Below, piece after piece: positions 13,455-21,014 of a DNA stretch of 21,066 nt (positions within the stretch are counted from its first letter, which is position 1; every line of letters begins with the position of its first letter). Both the position numbers and the translations under genes were made by a program. Origin of the DNA: an uncultured Lachnospiraceae bacterium (GTDB taxonomy: Bacteria > Bacillota > Clostridia > Lachnospirales > Lachnospiraceae). The notes under the pieces were generated by a model that was given only the letters and a program-made list of their open reading frames with translations, had not been told where the DNA came from and did not search any database. The stretch lies in contig CAJUSS010000056.1 of the NCBI GenBank assembly GCA_910588895.1, forward strand, positions 1 through 21,066, written 5' to 3'.

Positions 13455-14897
13455 CTAAGCCAGATCCTTTCCGTTGGACGCGATCACCTTCTTATACCAG
13501 TAGAAGGAATCCTTCCGCCTCCGGCCAAGGTCCCCTGTGCCGTCATCATACTTGTCCACATAGACAAACCCATAGCGCTTCGCCATCTCGCCGGTGGAAG
13601 CGCTGACCACATCGATGCAGCCCCAGGGCGTGTAGCCCATCAGATCCACGCCGTCCTTCACCGCTTCCTCCATCTGGGCGATGTGCTCGCGCAGATAGTC
13701 GATCCGGTAGCCGTCATGGATGCTCCCGTCCTCTTCCAGCTTATCGTAAGCACCCAAGCCGTTCTCCACCACCATCAAGGGGATCTGGTAACGGTCATAG
13801 ATCTCGTTCAAGGTGTAGCGCAGACCCTTGGGATCGATCTGCCAGCCCCAATCGCTGGCTCTCAGGTAGGGATTTCCTACACCGCCGATGATATTGCCGC
13901 CGGACTTTTCCAGCTTTTCCAGATCCGCAGTCTCACAGCTGCTCATATAATAGCTGAAGGTATAGAAATCCACCGTCCCTTCTCTTAAGACCGCTTCGTC
14001 TCCCGGCTCCATATGGATCTTGATCTTCTTTTCCTCAAAGAAGCGTTCCATATAAGAAGGATAGTAGCCCCGCACATGGACATCGGAGGTGAACCAGTTC
14101 ATGCGGCGCATCTCCTCCTGGCATTTCACCACGTCGTCCGGGTTGCAGGTAGCCGGATATTTGGTGGCAAAGATGTTCATGTTCCCCATCTTAAACTGCG
14201 GATACTTCTCGTGGGCCAGCTTCACCGCTCTGGCGCTGGCCACAAACTGATGGTGGAGACCCTGGAAACGGACCTGGGGCTCATCCGGCACTGCGTTCAC
14301 AGGCCCGCAGTAGCCTTTCACCGTCCCCAAGGAAAGTACCGCCCCCATAGGCATCACACCCGAATTGATCTCGTTAAAGGTAAGCCAATACTTTACCTTA
14401 TCCTGATACCGTTCAAAGATCGTCTCGCAGTATCGCAGGAAGCAGTCGATGCACTCCCGGCCATACCAGCCATTATAAGCCTCCACAAGCCCGTAGGGGA
14501 GCTCATAATGGGAGATCGTGACCAACGGCTCGATCCCATACCTGTTCAGCTCATCAAACACCTGATCATAGAACGCCAGGCCGGCTTCATTGGGCTCCTT
14601 CTCCATTCCGGTGGGATAGATCCTGGTCCAGTTGATCGACATGCGGAACACCTTGAAGCCCATCTCTGCCGCGAGAGCGATATCCTCTTTGTAATGATGA
14701 TAAAAATCCGTAGCCTCCCGGCTGGGGTACAAGGTCCCATCCTCAAAGACCGGGGTGATCCTCTTCGGGACCGTGTGGGACCCATTGGTACACATATCGG
14801 AGACCGACGGTCCCTTTCCGTCCACATCCCAGGCACCTTCATACTGGTTCGCCGCGGTAGCGCCTCCCCACAAAAAATCTTCACGAAATGTCCTCAT
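13455..14897 (-). CDS. 6-phospho-beta-glucosidase, GH1 (copy 1, downstream of PTS)
   Basis: Hydrolyses phosphorylated beta-glucosides delivered by the PTS, giving glucose 6-phosphate plus an aglycone or sugar. A 480-residue GH1 barrel similar to BglA of E. coli. The acid/base is Glu176 in TFNEIN and the nucleophile Glu378 in VVENG. Ser432, Lys440 and Tyr442 in the stretch from VSASTGEMAK to RYGFVYV correspond to the phosphate-binding residues of phospho-glycosidases. The N-terminal FLWGGATAANQYEGA signature is intact. AAGGAGG lies 8 nt before the ATG. It follows the EIIA gene but is separated from it by a terminator-like hairpin. A close paralogue starts the operon, so the two probably differ in aglycone or linkage preference. 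Confidence 0.93.
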   Translation of the reverse strand: MRTFREDFLWGGATAANQYEGAWDVDGKGPSVSDMCTNGSHTVPKRITPVFEDGTLYPSREATDFYHHYKEDIALAAEMGFKVFRMSINWTRIYPTGMEKEPNEAGLAFYDQVFDELNRYGIEPLVTISHYELPYGLVEAYNGWYGRECIDCFLRYCETIFERYQDKVKYWLTFNEINSGVMPMGAVLSLGTVKGYCGPVNAVPDEPQVRFQGLHHQFVASARAVKLAHEKYPQFKMGNMNIFATKYPATCNPDDVVKCQEEMRRMNWFTSDVHVRGYYPSYMERFFEEKKIKIHMEPGDEAVLREGTVDFYTFSYYMSSCETADLEKLEKSGGNIIGGVGNPYLRASDWGWQIDPKGLRYTLNEIYDRYQIPLMVVENGLGAYDKLEEDGSIHDGYRIDYLREHIAQMEEAVKDGVDLMGYTPWGCIDVVSASTGEMAKRYGFVYVDKYDDGTGDLGRRRKDSFYWYKKVIASNGKDLA

Positions 14898-14922
14898 CTT
14901 CTTCCTCCTTACATAAAATACA

Positions 14923-14937
14923 CATGCGCAGTGCGCA
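14923..14937 (-). repeat. Leader hairpin upstream of GH1 copy 1
   Basis: ATGCGC-AGT-GCGCAT forms a compact stem in the leader between the EIIA terminator and the ribosome binding site of the GH1 gene. No convincing sigma-A promoter is seen in this gap. The hairpin may therefore mark an RNA 5' end created by processing, or protect read-through mRNA. Confidence 0.35.
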
Positions 14938-14959
14938 TCCTTTCAGCATCCCGCGTAGG

Positions 14960-14998
14960 GATAAAACAAGGACGGCACACATACCGTGGCCGCCCTTG
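14960..14998 (-). terminator. Terminator-like hairpin inside the operon, after EIIA
   Basis: On the minus strand a 10-bp stem with one G-U pair forms from plus 14989-14998 and 14967-14976 around a 12-nt loop. It is followed by TTTTATCC. It stands between EIIA and GH1 copy 1, so it should reduce transcription into the last gene. No BglG/LicT-type RNA antiterminator sequence is apparent beside it. Confidence 0.7.
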
Positions 14999-15055
14999 AT
15001 GACTCGCTCATTGTTCACATCGGTCTCTCGCTCCATGTAGGAGAAGGATCCCATC

Positions 15056-15376
15056 TTATTTATTTTCGGCCAGCTTCTTATACAAGGCAATGAACTCATC
15101 TGCGATGATGTGGAAGCCCTCAGCGCTCATCAGCTGATCCTCTGCATGGATCAAGATCAGGCCAGCTCCGCCCAGCTCTCCTCTTGCTTCCTTCGCAAGA
15201 AGGTCGCCATGTCCATCATGTCCCTTAACAAAATTGTCCTCGCCTTCTTTGATCAGCTTGTCAGCCTCTTCAAAATTCCCCTCTTTTGCGCACTGGATCG
15301 CATTGATGTAGCAGGAACGTGCAGTCCCTACATATGTGATGATCTGCATACAAGAGATCATTAATTCTTCGCTCAT
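15056..15376 (-). CDS. PTS EIIA component, lactose/cellobiose family
   Basis: A 106-residue soluble helical protein that takes phosphate from HPr and passes it to EIIB. LILIHAEDQLMSAE carries the phospho-accepting His77 and the conserved trimer metal-site Asp80, as in LacF and CelC. Together with EIIB and EIIC it forms a complete Lac-family permease encoded as three separate proteins. GGGGAGC precedes the ATG. It is the third PTS gene, 132 bp after EIIC, with hairpins in the gap and a terminator-like stem 60 bp after its stop. Confidence 0.93.
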   Translation of the reverse strand: MSEELMISCMQIITYVGTARSCYINAIQCAKEGNFEEADKLIKEGEDNFVKGHDGHGDLLAKEARGELGGAGLILIHAEDQLMSAEGFHIIADEFIALYKKLAENK

Positions 15377-15431
15377 TTTATTGCTCCCCTTATCTTGATC
15401 TTAGATCATTATCATATCATCCGATCGCCAA

Positions 15432-15466
15432 GAGCAGCCGATCCTATGACCATGGCTGCTCATAGG
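15432..15466 (-). repeat. Overlapping alternative hairpins between EIIC and EIIA genes
   Basis: GAGCAGCC (15432-15439) pairs with GGCTGCTC (15454-15461). The overlapping CCTATG (15443-15448) pairs with CATAGG (15461-15466), so the two stems compete. A further GGCTCC/GGAGCC stem lies nearer the EIIC stop. There is no T-run. These may shape mRNA decay or relative EIIC and EIIA levels. Confidence 0.35.
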
Positions 15467-15508
15467 CCGATCATACCGGCAGGTCAGGCTCCAAAGGGAG
15501 CCGGCTTC

Positions 15509-16828
15509 CTACCAATCTTCGTCGTCGTCATCGCCTGCTGCGGCAGCGGCTTTCTCATTCTCTACGTTCATCACATCGATCTTGCGCACGAAGGGCAGAT
15601 AGATGAAGAAGGAGATCACCATACACACTACCTGTAAGAGCGCAGTCCTCCAGTCACCTACCAGGAAGCCGGAGATGATCGGCGGTGTGGTCCACGGCAC
15701 CACTACACCCTTATACAGCGGGCATAAGCCGGTAGCCAATGCAAAATACTGCACGATACCGATCACCACCGGTGTGGCGATGAAGGGCACTGCCATCAGC
15801 GGGTTCATAACGATCGGAAGACCAAAAAGGATCGGCTCGTTGATATTGAACAGCGCCGGACCAATCTCCAGACGTCCCAAGCCCTTTAACTGCTGAGACT
15901 TTGCGATCGTGAACATGTAGATAACGATACCGATGGTGACGCCGGAACCGGTGACCGTGATGAACTGGTCGATGAACTGCTGGGTCACGATATGGCCGCC
16001 GTTGGCAACGGTCAGCTCTAAGCCCTTGTCTAAGATCGCCTGGTTATCCAGGAAGTTCGCCTGGAACAGACCGGACATGATGCCGCTGCAGATCGTAGAG
16101 CCATGGACGCCAAAGAACCACAGGAAGGACACCAGGAACGCATAGATGATCACGCCGCCCAGAGAATCGGTCAGACCCTGGAGAGGTGTCTGGATCATCA
16201 CATAGATCGCCTCCATAGCCGTCTGATGGAAGCCCAGCGTAAAGATGCCATGGATGATAGTGGCTCCACTGATCACTGCCGCACCAGGGATCAGTGCGGA
16301 GAACGCGTTGGCGACACCGACCGGGACACCGGCGGGCATCTTGATACGGATATCTTTCTTTAAGAACCAGGAATAGATCTTTCCTACGACCAGTCCGACG
16401 ATGATCGCGCCGATCATCCCCTGACCGCCTGCCCAGGTCTTGTCGATCACATTGCCCACCACGTCGCCGCTGGCGCTGGTGACGGAAGCCGGCTGCAGGA
16501 GCAGGAAGGTACACAGAGCGAGGATACCGCCGCTCAAAGGCTCCTGTCCTTCTTGTTTGGCGTAATTATACGCGATACCGATGACCGCGATCATAGCACT
16601 GATGGCAAAGGTCGCGCCATAGGCCTGGTTCAAGATATCTGTGATCCCTGCCGCTGCCAAGGCATCTGCGGCCGCCTGGATCGGAAGGTTCGCGAAGATC
16701 AGGAATGCCGAACCAACGATCAGCATCGGCATACTGAGGACCATACCATCTTTCAAAGCCTGGACTGGTTTGGTGTTTACAAAGGCCATTACCTTTGGAA
16801 GTATCTTTTCGTTAATATAACCACCCAT
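15509..16828 (-). CDS. PTS EIIC permease, lactose/cellobiose family
   Basis: The membrane channel of a beta-glucoside PTS: 439 residues with about ten hydrophobic segments. Family hallmarks are FFGVHGS (238-244) and NINEPILFGLPIVMNP (328-343), the conserved region that contains the substrate-binding His/Glu residues in CelB/ChbC-type EIIC. The N-terminus MGGYINEKILP is typical. The C-terminus ends in an alanine run and an acidic DDDDEDW tail, facing the cytoplasm by inference. GGGAGGG stands about 8 nt before the ATG. EIIB lies 56 bp upstream. Cellobiose or a related beta-glucoside such as gentiobiose or a lichenan fragment is likely, because two 6-phospho-beta-glucosidases flank it. Confidence 0.94.
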   Translation of the reverse strand: MGGYINEKILPKVMAFVNTKPVQALKDGMVLSMPMLIVGSAFLIFANLPIQAAADALAAAGITDILNQAYGATFAISAMIAVIGIAYNYAKQEGQEPLSGGILALCTFLLLQPASVTSASGDVVGNVIDKTWAGGQGMIGAIIVGLVVGKIYSWFLKKDIRIKMPAGVPVGVANAFSALIPGAAVISGATIIHGIFTLGFHQTAMEAIYVMIQTPLQGLTDSLGGVIIYAFLVSFLWFFGVHGSTICSGIMSGLFQANFLDNQAILDKGLELTVANGGHIVTQQFIDQFITVTGSGVTIGIVIYMFTIAKSQQLKGLGRLEIGPALFNINEPILFGLPIVMNPLMAVPFIATPVVIGIVQYFALATGLCPLYKGVVVPWTTPPIISGFLVGDWRTALLQVVCMVISFFIYLPFVRKIDVMNVENEKAAAAAGDDDDEDW

Positions 16829-16884
16829 GTTTTATCCCTCCCAAGATAGTGTTTTCGTTCTTGTGTTTGTTATCTCACTGGAAG

Positions 16885-17199
16885 TTATTTATTTTTTGCC
16901 AGCTTATACGCAAACTTTAAAACATTCATCCCGTTGCACATACCATAATCTGCAGCCGGGATCACATCCACCGGGACACCTGCCGGATCGCAGATCGCCT
17001 TTGCCTTGCCAAGCTGGAAGCCTACCTGGGGACCTAACAGCGCTACATCGATGTTGCCTGCCGCGATCATACGGTCCATCTCCTGGATCGGGAATGCAGC
17101 GATGTCCGCATCCTTGCCCTTCTCCTTAGCTGCCTCCTGCATCTTGTTCACCAGTACGCTCGTAGACATACCTGCTGCACAGAATAAACGAATGACCAT
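16885..17199 (-). CDS. PTS EIIB component, lactose/cellobiose family
   Basis: A 104-residue cytoplasmic phosphocarrier. The active-site cysteine is Cys7 in the P-loop-like LFCAAGMSTSVLV, as in CelA/ChbB. It receives phosphate from EIIA and transfers it to the sugar bound by EIIC. AAGGAGG is placed before the ATG at 17199. It follows GH1 copy 2 after a 144-bp gap containing hairpins and begins the three-gene PTS block. Confidence 0.94.
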   Translation of the reverse strand: MVIRLFCAAGMSTSVLVNKMQEAAKEKGKDADIAAFPIQEMDRMIAAGNIDVALLGPQVGFQLGKAKAICDPAGVPVDVIPAADYGMCNGMNVLKFAYKLAKNK

Positions 17200-17244
17200 A
17201 ACTACTTCCTCCTTATGATAAGATATTTTATTGATTTATTTTTC

Positions 17245-17274
17245 ATCTCCTCTTCCCATGCAAGGAAAGGAGAT
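17245..17274 (-). repeat. Hairpin between GH1 copy 2 and EIIB
   Basis: ATCTCCT (17245-17251) pairs with AGGAGAT (17268-17274), with further TTCC/GGAA pairing inside. It is followed on the minus strand by an A-rich leader and not by T. Upstream in the same gap GCCAAGA/TCTTGGC and GGCGG/CCGCC can also pair. The arrangement suggests an mRNA processing or stability element protecting the PTS part of the transcript. Confidence 0.4.
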
Positions 17275-17343
17275 TACTTACATCTTTGTTCCGGCCAAGA
17301 CCTGCGGTCCCACAGCCTGGCTCTTGGCGGCTAGTCCGCCGGG

Positions 17344-18777
17344 CTACAGCTCCTCGCCGTTCGTAGCGATGACCTTTTTATACCACGCAAAGGAATCCTT
17401 CTTCCTCCGCTCTAAGGTCCCCTGTCCCTTGTTATCTTTATCTACATAGATGAAACCGTACCGCTTTTCCATCTCGCCTGTCCCTGCGCTGACCAAGTCG
17501 ATGCAGCCCCAGGGCGTATAGCCCATCACAGGGATCTGGTCCTCTATGATCGCCTTTTTCATCTCCTGGATATGGGCCTTCAGATACTCTACCCGATAAG
17601 GATCGTGGATACCATCTGCCTCCACCTTATCGTAAGCGCCAAATCCGTTCTCTACGATGAACAGCGGCACCTGATACCGCTCATAAAGGAGCTTTAAGGA
17701 ATAGCGCAGACCCTTTGGATCGATCGGCCAACCCCAGTCGCTGGCCTTCACATACGGGTTCTTTGTCATGTAGACCCCATCCCGGACCTTCACCAAGGTG
17801 TCTTCTGTCTCCACGCTGCTGACCGTGCTGCTCATATAATAGCTGAACCCGATATAATCCACACAGCCCTTCTTCAAGCTGTCCAGATCGTCCTCTGTGA
17901 TATCCAGCCGGATCCCCAGCTTATCCCGGAAGGCCTTCATATAGACCGGGTACTCCCCGAACACATGGAGGTCGCCGTAATAAAACAGCCTCTGCTCCAT
18001 GGCGTCCATGTTCGCCAGCTGATCTTCCGGTGAACAGGTCCTGGGATAGGAGGGCACCATAGCCAGCATACAGCCGATCTTCGACTCCGGATCGATCTCA
18101 TGCCCCAGCGCCACCACCTTCGCACTGGCCACCATCTCATAATGGACTGCCTGCTGGAGCACTGCCTGCCGGTCCTCCCCCTCCCGGTAAAGGATACCGG
18201 AATCGGTCCAGGCCGACCATTCCGCAAAGGTATCGGACTGGTTGTTGATCTCGTTAAAGGTCATCCAGTACTTTACCTTTCCTTTATAACGCTCCATGAC
18301 CACCTTCGCAAAGCGGACGAAAAGATCGATCAGCCGCCTATCCCTCCAGCCGCCATAAGCCTCTGCCAGATGATACGGCATCTCAAAATGGCTCAGTGTG
18401 ATCACCGGCTGGATCCCATACTTGAGCAGCTCATCGAACATATCCTCGTAAAACCGGAGCCCTTCCTCGTTCGGCTTTGCATCATCCCCGTTGGGAAATA
18501 TCCTGGTCCAGGCGATGGAGGTCCTGAAGCACTTGAACCCCATCTCCGCAAAGAGCCGGATATCCTCTTTGTACCTGGAATAAAAATCGATAGCCTCATG
18601 GTTTGGATAATTTTCTCCCGGCAGGATCCCTTTCGTGATCCTCCTGTCCACACCATTGGCTCCCGCTGTCATGACATCCGCGATCGATATCCCCTTACCG
18701 CCCTTGTCATAGCCGCCTTCAAGCTGATGGGCCGCAACTGCCCCGCCCCACAAAAAACCTTCAGGGATCTTTGTCAT
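17344..18777 (-). CDS. 6-phospho-beta-glucosidase, GH1 (copy 2, first gene of operon)
   Basis: A 477-residue GH1 phospho-glycosidase paralogous to copy 1. Glu176 in TFNEIN (acid/base) and Glu376 in FIVENG (nucleophile) are present. Phosphate-site Ser430, Lys438 and Tyr440 lie in VSAGTGEMEKRYGFIYVD. The ATG at 18777 has AAGGAG 8 nt upstream. An in-frame GTG three codons earlier overlaps the spacer and is not preferred. It is the first gene behind the operon promoter and precedes EIIB, EIIC, EIIA and copy 1. Differences from copy 1 in the loop around 180-215 may set aglycone specificity. Confidence 0.93.
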   Translation of the reverse strand: MTKIPEGFLWGGAVAAHQLEGGYDKGGKGISIADVMTAGANGVDRRITKGILPGENYPNHEAIDFYSRYKEDIRLFAEMGFKCFRTSIAWTRIFPNGDDAKPNEEGLRFYEDMFDELLKYGIQPVITLSHFEMPYHLAEAYGGWRDRRLIDLFVRFAKVVMERYKGKVKYWMTFNEINNQSDTFAEWSAWTDSGILYREGEDRQAVLQQAVHYEMVASAKVVALGHEIDPESKIGCMLAMVPSYPRTCSPEDQLANMDAMEQRLFYYGDLHVFGEYPVYMKAFRDKLGIRLDITEDDLDSLKKGCVDYIGFSYYMSSTVSSVETEDTLVKVRDGVYMTKNPYVKASDWGWPIDPKGLRYSLKLLYERYQVPLFIVENGFGAYDKVEADGIHDPYRVEYLKAHIQEMKKAIIEDQIPVMGYTPWGCIDLVSAGTGEMEKRYGFIYVDKDNKGQGTLERRKKDSFAWYKKVIATNGEEL

Positions 18778-18844
18778 CGTCAACACTCCTTACCTGCATA
18801 GGATACTCTCTGCTGCGCGATCATACTACACAGCTCATAACTAA

Positions 18845-18873
18845 ATTACATCATATTTTTCCGAATTTTTCAA
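18845..18873 (-). promoter_or_regulatory. Promoter of the beta-glucoside PTS operon
   Basis: On the minus strand TTGAAA (plus 18868-18873) and TGTAAT (plus 18845-18850) are spaced 17 bp apart. The leader to the GH1 ATG is about 60 nt. Just upstream are related AT-rich motifs of TCAA-like half-sites (plus 18870-18892) that could bind a regulator such as an RpiR protein. Confidence 0.6.
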
Positions 18874-18924
18874 TTATTTTGCTCAATTTTGACAAGCGTA
18901 CCGCTATTTGAAATTTGTCACATC

Positions 18925-18974
18925 AAAAAAACAGCCAAAACCTACCGCTCATTCTTGTAGGTTTTAACTGTTTT
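18925..18974 (-). terminator. Intrinsic terminator downstream of the minus-strand RpiR gene
   Basis: On the minus strand AAAACCTAC and GTAGGTTTT form the inner stem and AAAACAG with CTGTTTT an outer one, followed by seven T (A-run 18925-18931). It is an efficient-looking terminator 175 bp after the regulator stop and 50 bp before the PTS operon promoter, so the regulator and operon are separate transcripts. Confidence 0.82.
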
Positions 18975-19061
18975 CCAAGCTTTTTCAGGCCCATCCAGCC
19001 TGCCAGCACCTTTGTCCGCAAAAAAATAAACAGATCTTCGCCCCATCTGCCAGGATCTTTG

Positions 19062-19133
19062 CATCAACCCATCCACCATTCCGGCCCGCACCTTCATTCC
19101 GATCCATGCCTTCATGCCGATCCGCGCCTTCAT
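19062..19133 (-). repeat. 18-bp tandem repeat after the RpiR gene
   Basis: On the minus strand about 3.5 degenerate 18-bp units begin with ATG at 19133, 19115, 19097 and 19079, such as ATGAAGGCGCGGATCGGC. Read in frame they give MKARIG, MKAWIG and MKVRAG. The frame runs 63 codons to 18942, inside the terminator stem, and starts 15 bp after the RpiR stop. The peptide is basic and resembles no family I know, so translation is doubtful. Confidence 0.5.
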
Positions 19134-19148
19134 CCCGCCAGATCTTGC

Positions 19149-19931
19149 TCAATGCAGGTTCTGATCCTCCTGCCCCATCTCCTCCGTGTCCCGCAGATCA
19201 TGGATCTTGCAGGACAGCATCTCCAAAAGGAATATCACCGGCACCTGTGTGGTCATGCTCATCTGATCGTCGATCTGGTACGCATAGGTAAGAGGCATAA
19301 AATAGGTAAAATTAAGCTCCGACAATCTGGCGATGGTACACTGATCGATATTGGTGATGCTGATGATCTTCATCCTTTTTTTCTTGCTGTTATCGACCAG
19401 GGTGACCACCATAGGCGTCTCCCCGGAGACGGACAGGACGAACAGGATCGTATCATCCATCTCCTTTGACGGCGCCGGGTAGAAGGGATCGGTCACGGAA
19501 AAGGCGGTGATCCCCGCACTGCAAAAGACCCTGGCGCCAAACTCTCCCAAACCTCCGCTGGCCCCGATCCCAAAGAACAGAACTTGCCGGGCTTCCAGGC
19601 ACATCCGGGCCGCTCTCTCGATCTTCTCGTCCAGTTCCCGGTCGTCGATAGCGTTCTGGATATACTGGATCGCCGATTGTATCGGGCTAAAATAACCTCC
19701 CTGCTGCTTTTTCTCAGAAAACTGCTGGGCCTTATACTTAAATTCCGTATACCCTTCGCAGCCCATCTTCCCGCAGAACCGAAGGACCGTGGTCGTGGAC
19801 ACGCCGGCCGCCTTTGATAATTCCCGTATGCTCATGCCCTCCATCTCACTCAGATGGGTAAAAACATAATTATACACGGCAAATTCACTTTCATTCAGCT
19901 TACTTATCCGCTCATATTGGAACAAGCCCAC
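19149..19931 (-). CDS. MurR/RpiR family transcriptional regulator (copy 1)
   Basis: A 260-residue DNA-binding sugar-phosphate sensor. The N-terminal RpiR helix-turn-helix holds SIRELSKAAGVSTTTVLRFC (34-53). The C-terminal SIS domain (about 113-240) has FFGIGASGGLGEFG and SVSGET. The start is placed at the GTG at 19931, preceded by GAGGTGG. An upstream in-frame ATG at 19970 lies at the predicted transcription start and is unlikely. The protein then aligns from its first residues with copy 2. It sits just upstream of the beta-glucoside operon on the same strand, and such regulators usually respond to phosphorylated sugars, so control of that operon is a reasonable inference. The last 15 residues are a short acidic extension beyond the SIS domain. 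Confidence 0.9.
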   Translation of the reverse strand: MGLFQYERISKLNESEFAVYNYVFTHLSEMEGMSIRELSKAAGVSTTTVLRFCGKMGCEGYTEFKYKAQQFSEKKQQGGYFSPIQSAIQYIQNAIDDRELDEKIERAARMCLEARQVLFFGIGASGGLGEFGARVFCSAGITAFSVTDPFYPAPSKEMDDTILFVLSVSGETPMVVTLVDNSKKKRMKIISITNIDQCTIARLSELNFTYFMPLTYAYQIDDQMSMTTQVPVIFLLEMLSCKIHDLRDTEEMGQEDQNLH

Positions 19932-19950
19932 TCTATCCACCTCGCAAAAG

Positions 19951-19970
19951 TTGTTATTTTTATGTAACAA
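19951..19970. promoter_or_regulatory. Inverted repeat at the rpiR copy 1 start, possible operator
   Basis: TTGTTA-N8-TAACAA lies at and just after the predicted transcription start of the minus-strand regulator. It could be an autoregulatory operator or a weak leader stem. The same sequence is not seen near the PTS operon promoter or the other RpiR promoter. Confidence 0.35.
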
Positions 19971-19978
19971 TATATCAT

Positions 19979-20007
19979 AGTATACCAGAGAGCTTTATTA
20001 AAGTAAA
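19979..20007 (-). promoter_or_regulatory. Promoter of rpiR copy 1
   Basis: On the minus strand TTTACT (plus 20002-20007) and TATACT (plus 19979-19984) are spaced 17 bp apart. A CTTTATTAAAG palindrome (19993-20003) lies between and partly on these boxes and could be an operator. Confidence 0.65.
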
Positions 20008-20031
20008 GTATAAAACCTCTCGATCTGAATG

Positions 20032-20060
20032 TTTACAAACCACTTCCCATCCCTTATAAT
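20032..20060 (+). promoter_or_regulatory. Promoter of rpiR copy 2
   Basis: TTTACA (20032-20037) and a perfect TATAAT (20055-20060) with 17-bp spacing point rightward toward the second regulator. The start would be near 20067, with a leader of about 50 nt. It is arranged back to back with the promoter of the other regulator, 24 bp apart. Confidence 0.75.
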
Positions 20061-20116
20061 AAAGAACATTAGACACCAAGTCCCTATAACCTGTCATCAG
20101 AAAGGTCCGATATCGC

Positions 20117-20836
20117 ATGTTTACTTATGAACTTTTATCAAATTTTAATGAGTTAGAGCTTTCGATCTACAATTGCATCATCAAAAACCAGGATCATCTT
20201 TCTCATATGAAGATCAAAGATCTTGCCGATGAAGCCCATGTTTCTACCGGCACTGTGCTGCGCTTCTGCAAGAAGCTGGGCTGTTCCGGATACAGTGAGT
20301 TCAAACTGCGCTATAAAGCTTATCTGGAAAAAGAAACTGTGGCATTAGAAGATATGGACGAGGTCACTTTCCGCAGCTTTATCGCCGATATCCATTCGAA
20401 TGATTTTCAAAAAAGCTTTGACCATGCTTTTGAGCTGCTGCAGGCATCAAAAAGGATCATCTTTATCGGTATCGGCTCCTCCGGCATACTTGGAAAATAC
20501 GGCGCCAGGTTCTTTTCCAATATCGGCCGCTTCAGTTTCTATGTGGAAGATCCTTTTCTCCCGATCCTGCAGGACCTGACCGAAGGTACCGTCACGATCG
20601 CCCTCTCTGTGTCCGGCACCACCAAGGAGACTATTTCCTTAGCCAATCAGATGAAAGAGCGGGGCAGCGCGCTGATCACGCTCACCAACAGCCCGGATTC
20701 CGTCCTTGCCAGACTCTCGGACTGCAATATCTTCTATCACGTCCCTAAGATCATGGCCGGTGACACAAATATCACCACCCAGATACCCGTCATCTATATC
20801 CTGGAGATGCTGGCGAGAAGGCTCTACAAAAAATAA
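20117..20836 (+). CDS. MurR/RpiR family transcriptional regulator (copy 2)
   Basis: A 239-residue regulator with the RpiR helix-turn-helix (about 33-55, KIKDLADEAHVSTGTVLRFC) and a SIS domain (110-239; FIGIGSSGILGKYG, SVSGTT). The C-terminal TTQIPVIYILEML matches TTQVPVIFLLEML of copy 1, so the two look like an ancient duplication, although the rest has diverged clearly. AGAAAGG lies 10 nt before the ATG. It is transcribed divergently from copy 1 from its own promoter and ends with a strong terminator, so it is monocistronic. It may share control of the beta-glucoside operon or regulate a distant target. Confidence 0.9.
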   Translation: MFTYELLSNFNELELSIYNCIIKNQDHLSHMKIKDLADEAHVSTGTVLRFCKKLGCSGYSEFKLRYKAYLEKETVALEDMDEVTFRSFIADIHSNDFQKSFDHAFELLQASKRIIFIGIGSSGILGKYGARFFSNIGRFSFYVEDPFLPILQDLTEGTVTIALSVSGTTKETISLANQMKERGSALITLTNSPDSVLARLSDCNIFYHVPKIMAGDTNITTQIPVIYILEMLARRLYKK

Positions 20837-20855
20837 CCGTTCCGGACAGATATGG

Positions 20856-20877
20856 GAGGGCTGCAAGCCCTCTTTTT
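20856..20877 (+). terminator. Intrinsic terminator of rpiR copy 2
   Basis: GAGGGCT (20856-20862) pairs perfectly with AGCCCTC (20866-20872) around a 3-nt loop and is followed by TTTTT (20873-20877). It lies 20 bp after the stop codon. From here to the tRNA terminator (20878-20980) nothing further is recognised. Confidence 0.9.
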
Positions 20878-20980
20878 GCTCTGCCTAGCCGATGATCCAG
20901 ACAGATGCAGACAGCACCATCCTTGACCGGTCCCGCTGCCCCCCTTAGCCCTCCCATACCGGATCACTGATAAAAGGACA

Positions 20981-21010
20981 ACAAAAAACCCTTGATGACT
21001 CAAGGGTTTT
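20981..21010 (-). terminator. Terminator of the tRNA-Leu transcript
   Basis: AAAACCCTTGA (20985-20995) and TCAAGGGTTTT (21000-21010) form a perfect 11-bp stem with a 4-nt loop. On the minus strand it begins 5 bp after the tRNA 3' end and finishes in a T-run. The symmetric A and T runs make it potentially bidirectional. Confidence 0.9.
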
Positions 21011-21014
21011 AAGA

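Noticed and set aside
14013..14999. 328-codon plus-strand frame
   Set aside because: Antisense shadow of GH1 copy 1, with no start signal or family motif.
14898..15055. BglG/LicT-type RNA antiterminator site before GH1 copy 1
   Set aside because: A terminator-like stem exists, but no overlapping RAT-type sequence is visible, and the local regulators are RpiR proteins.
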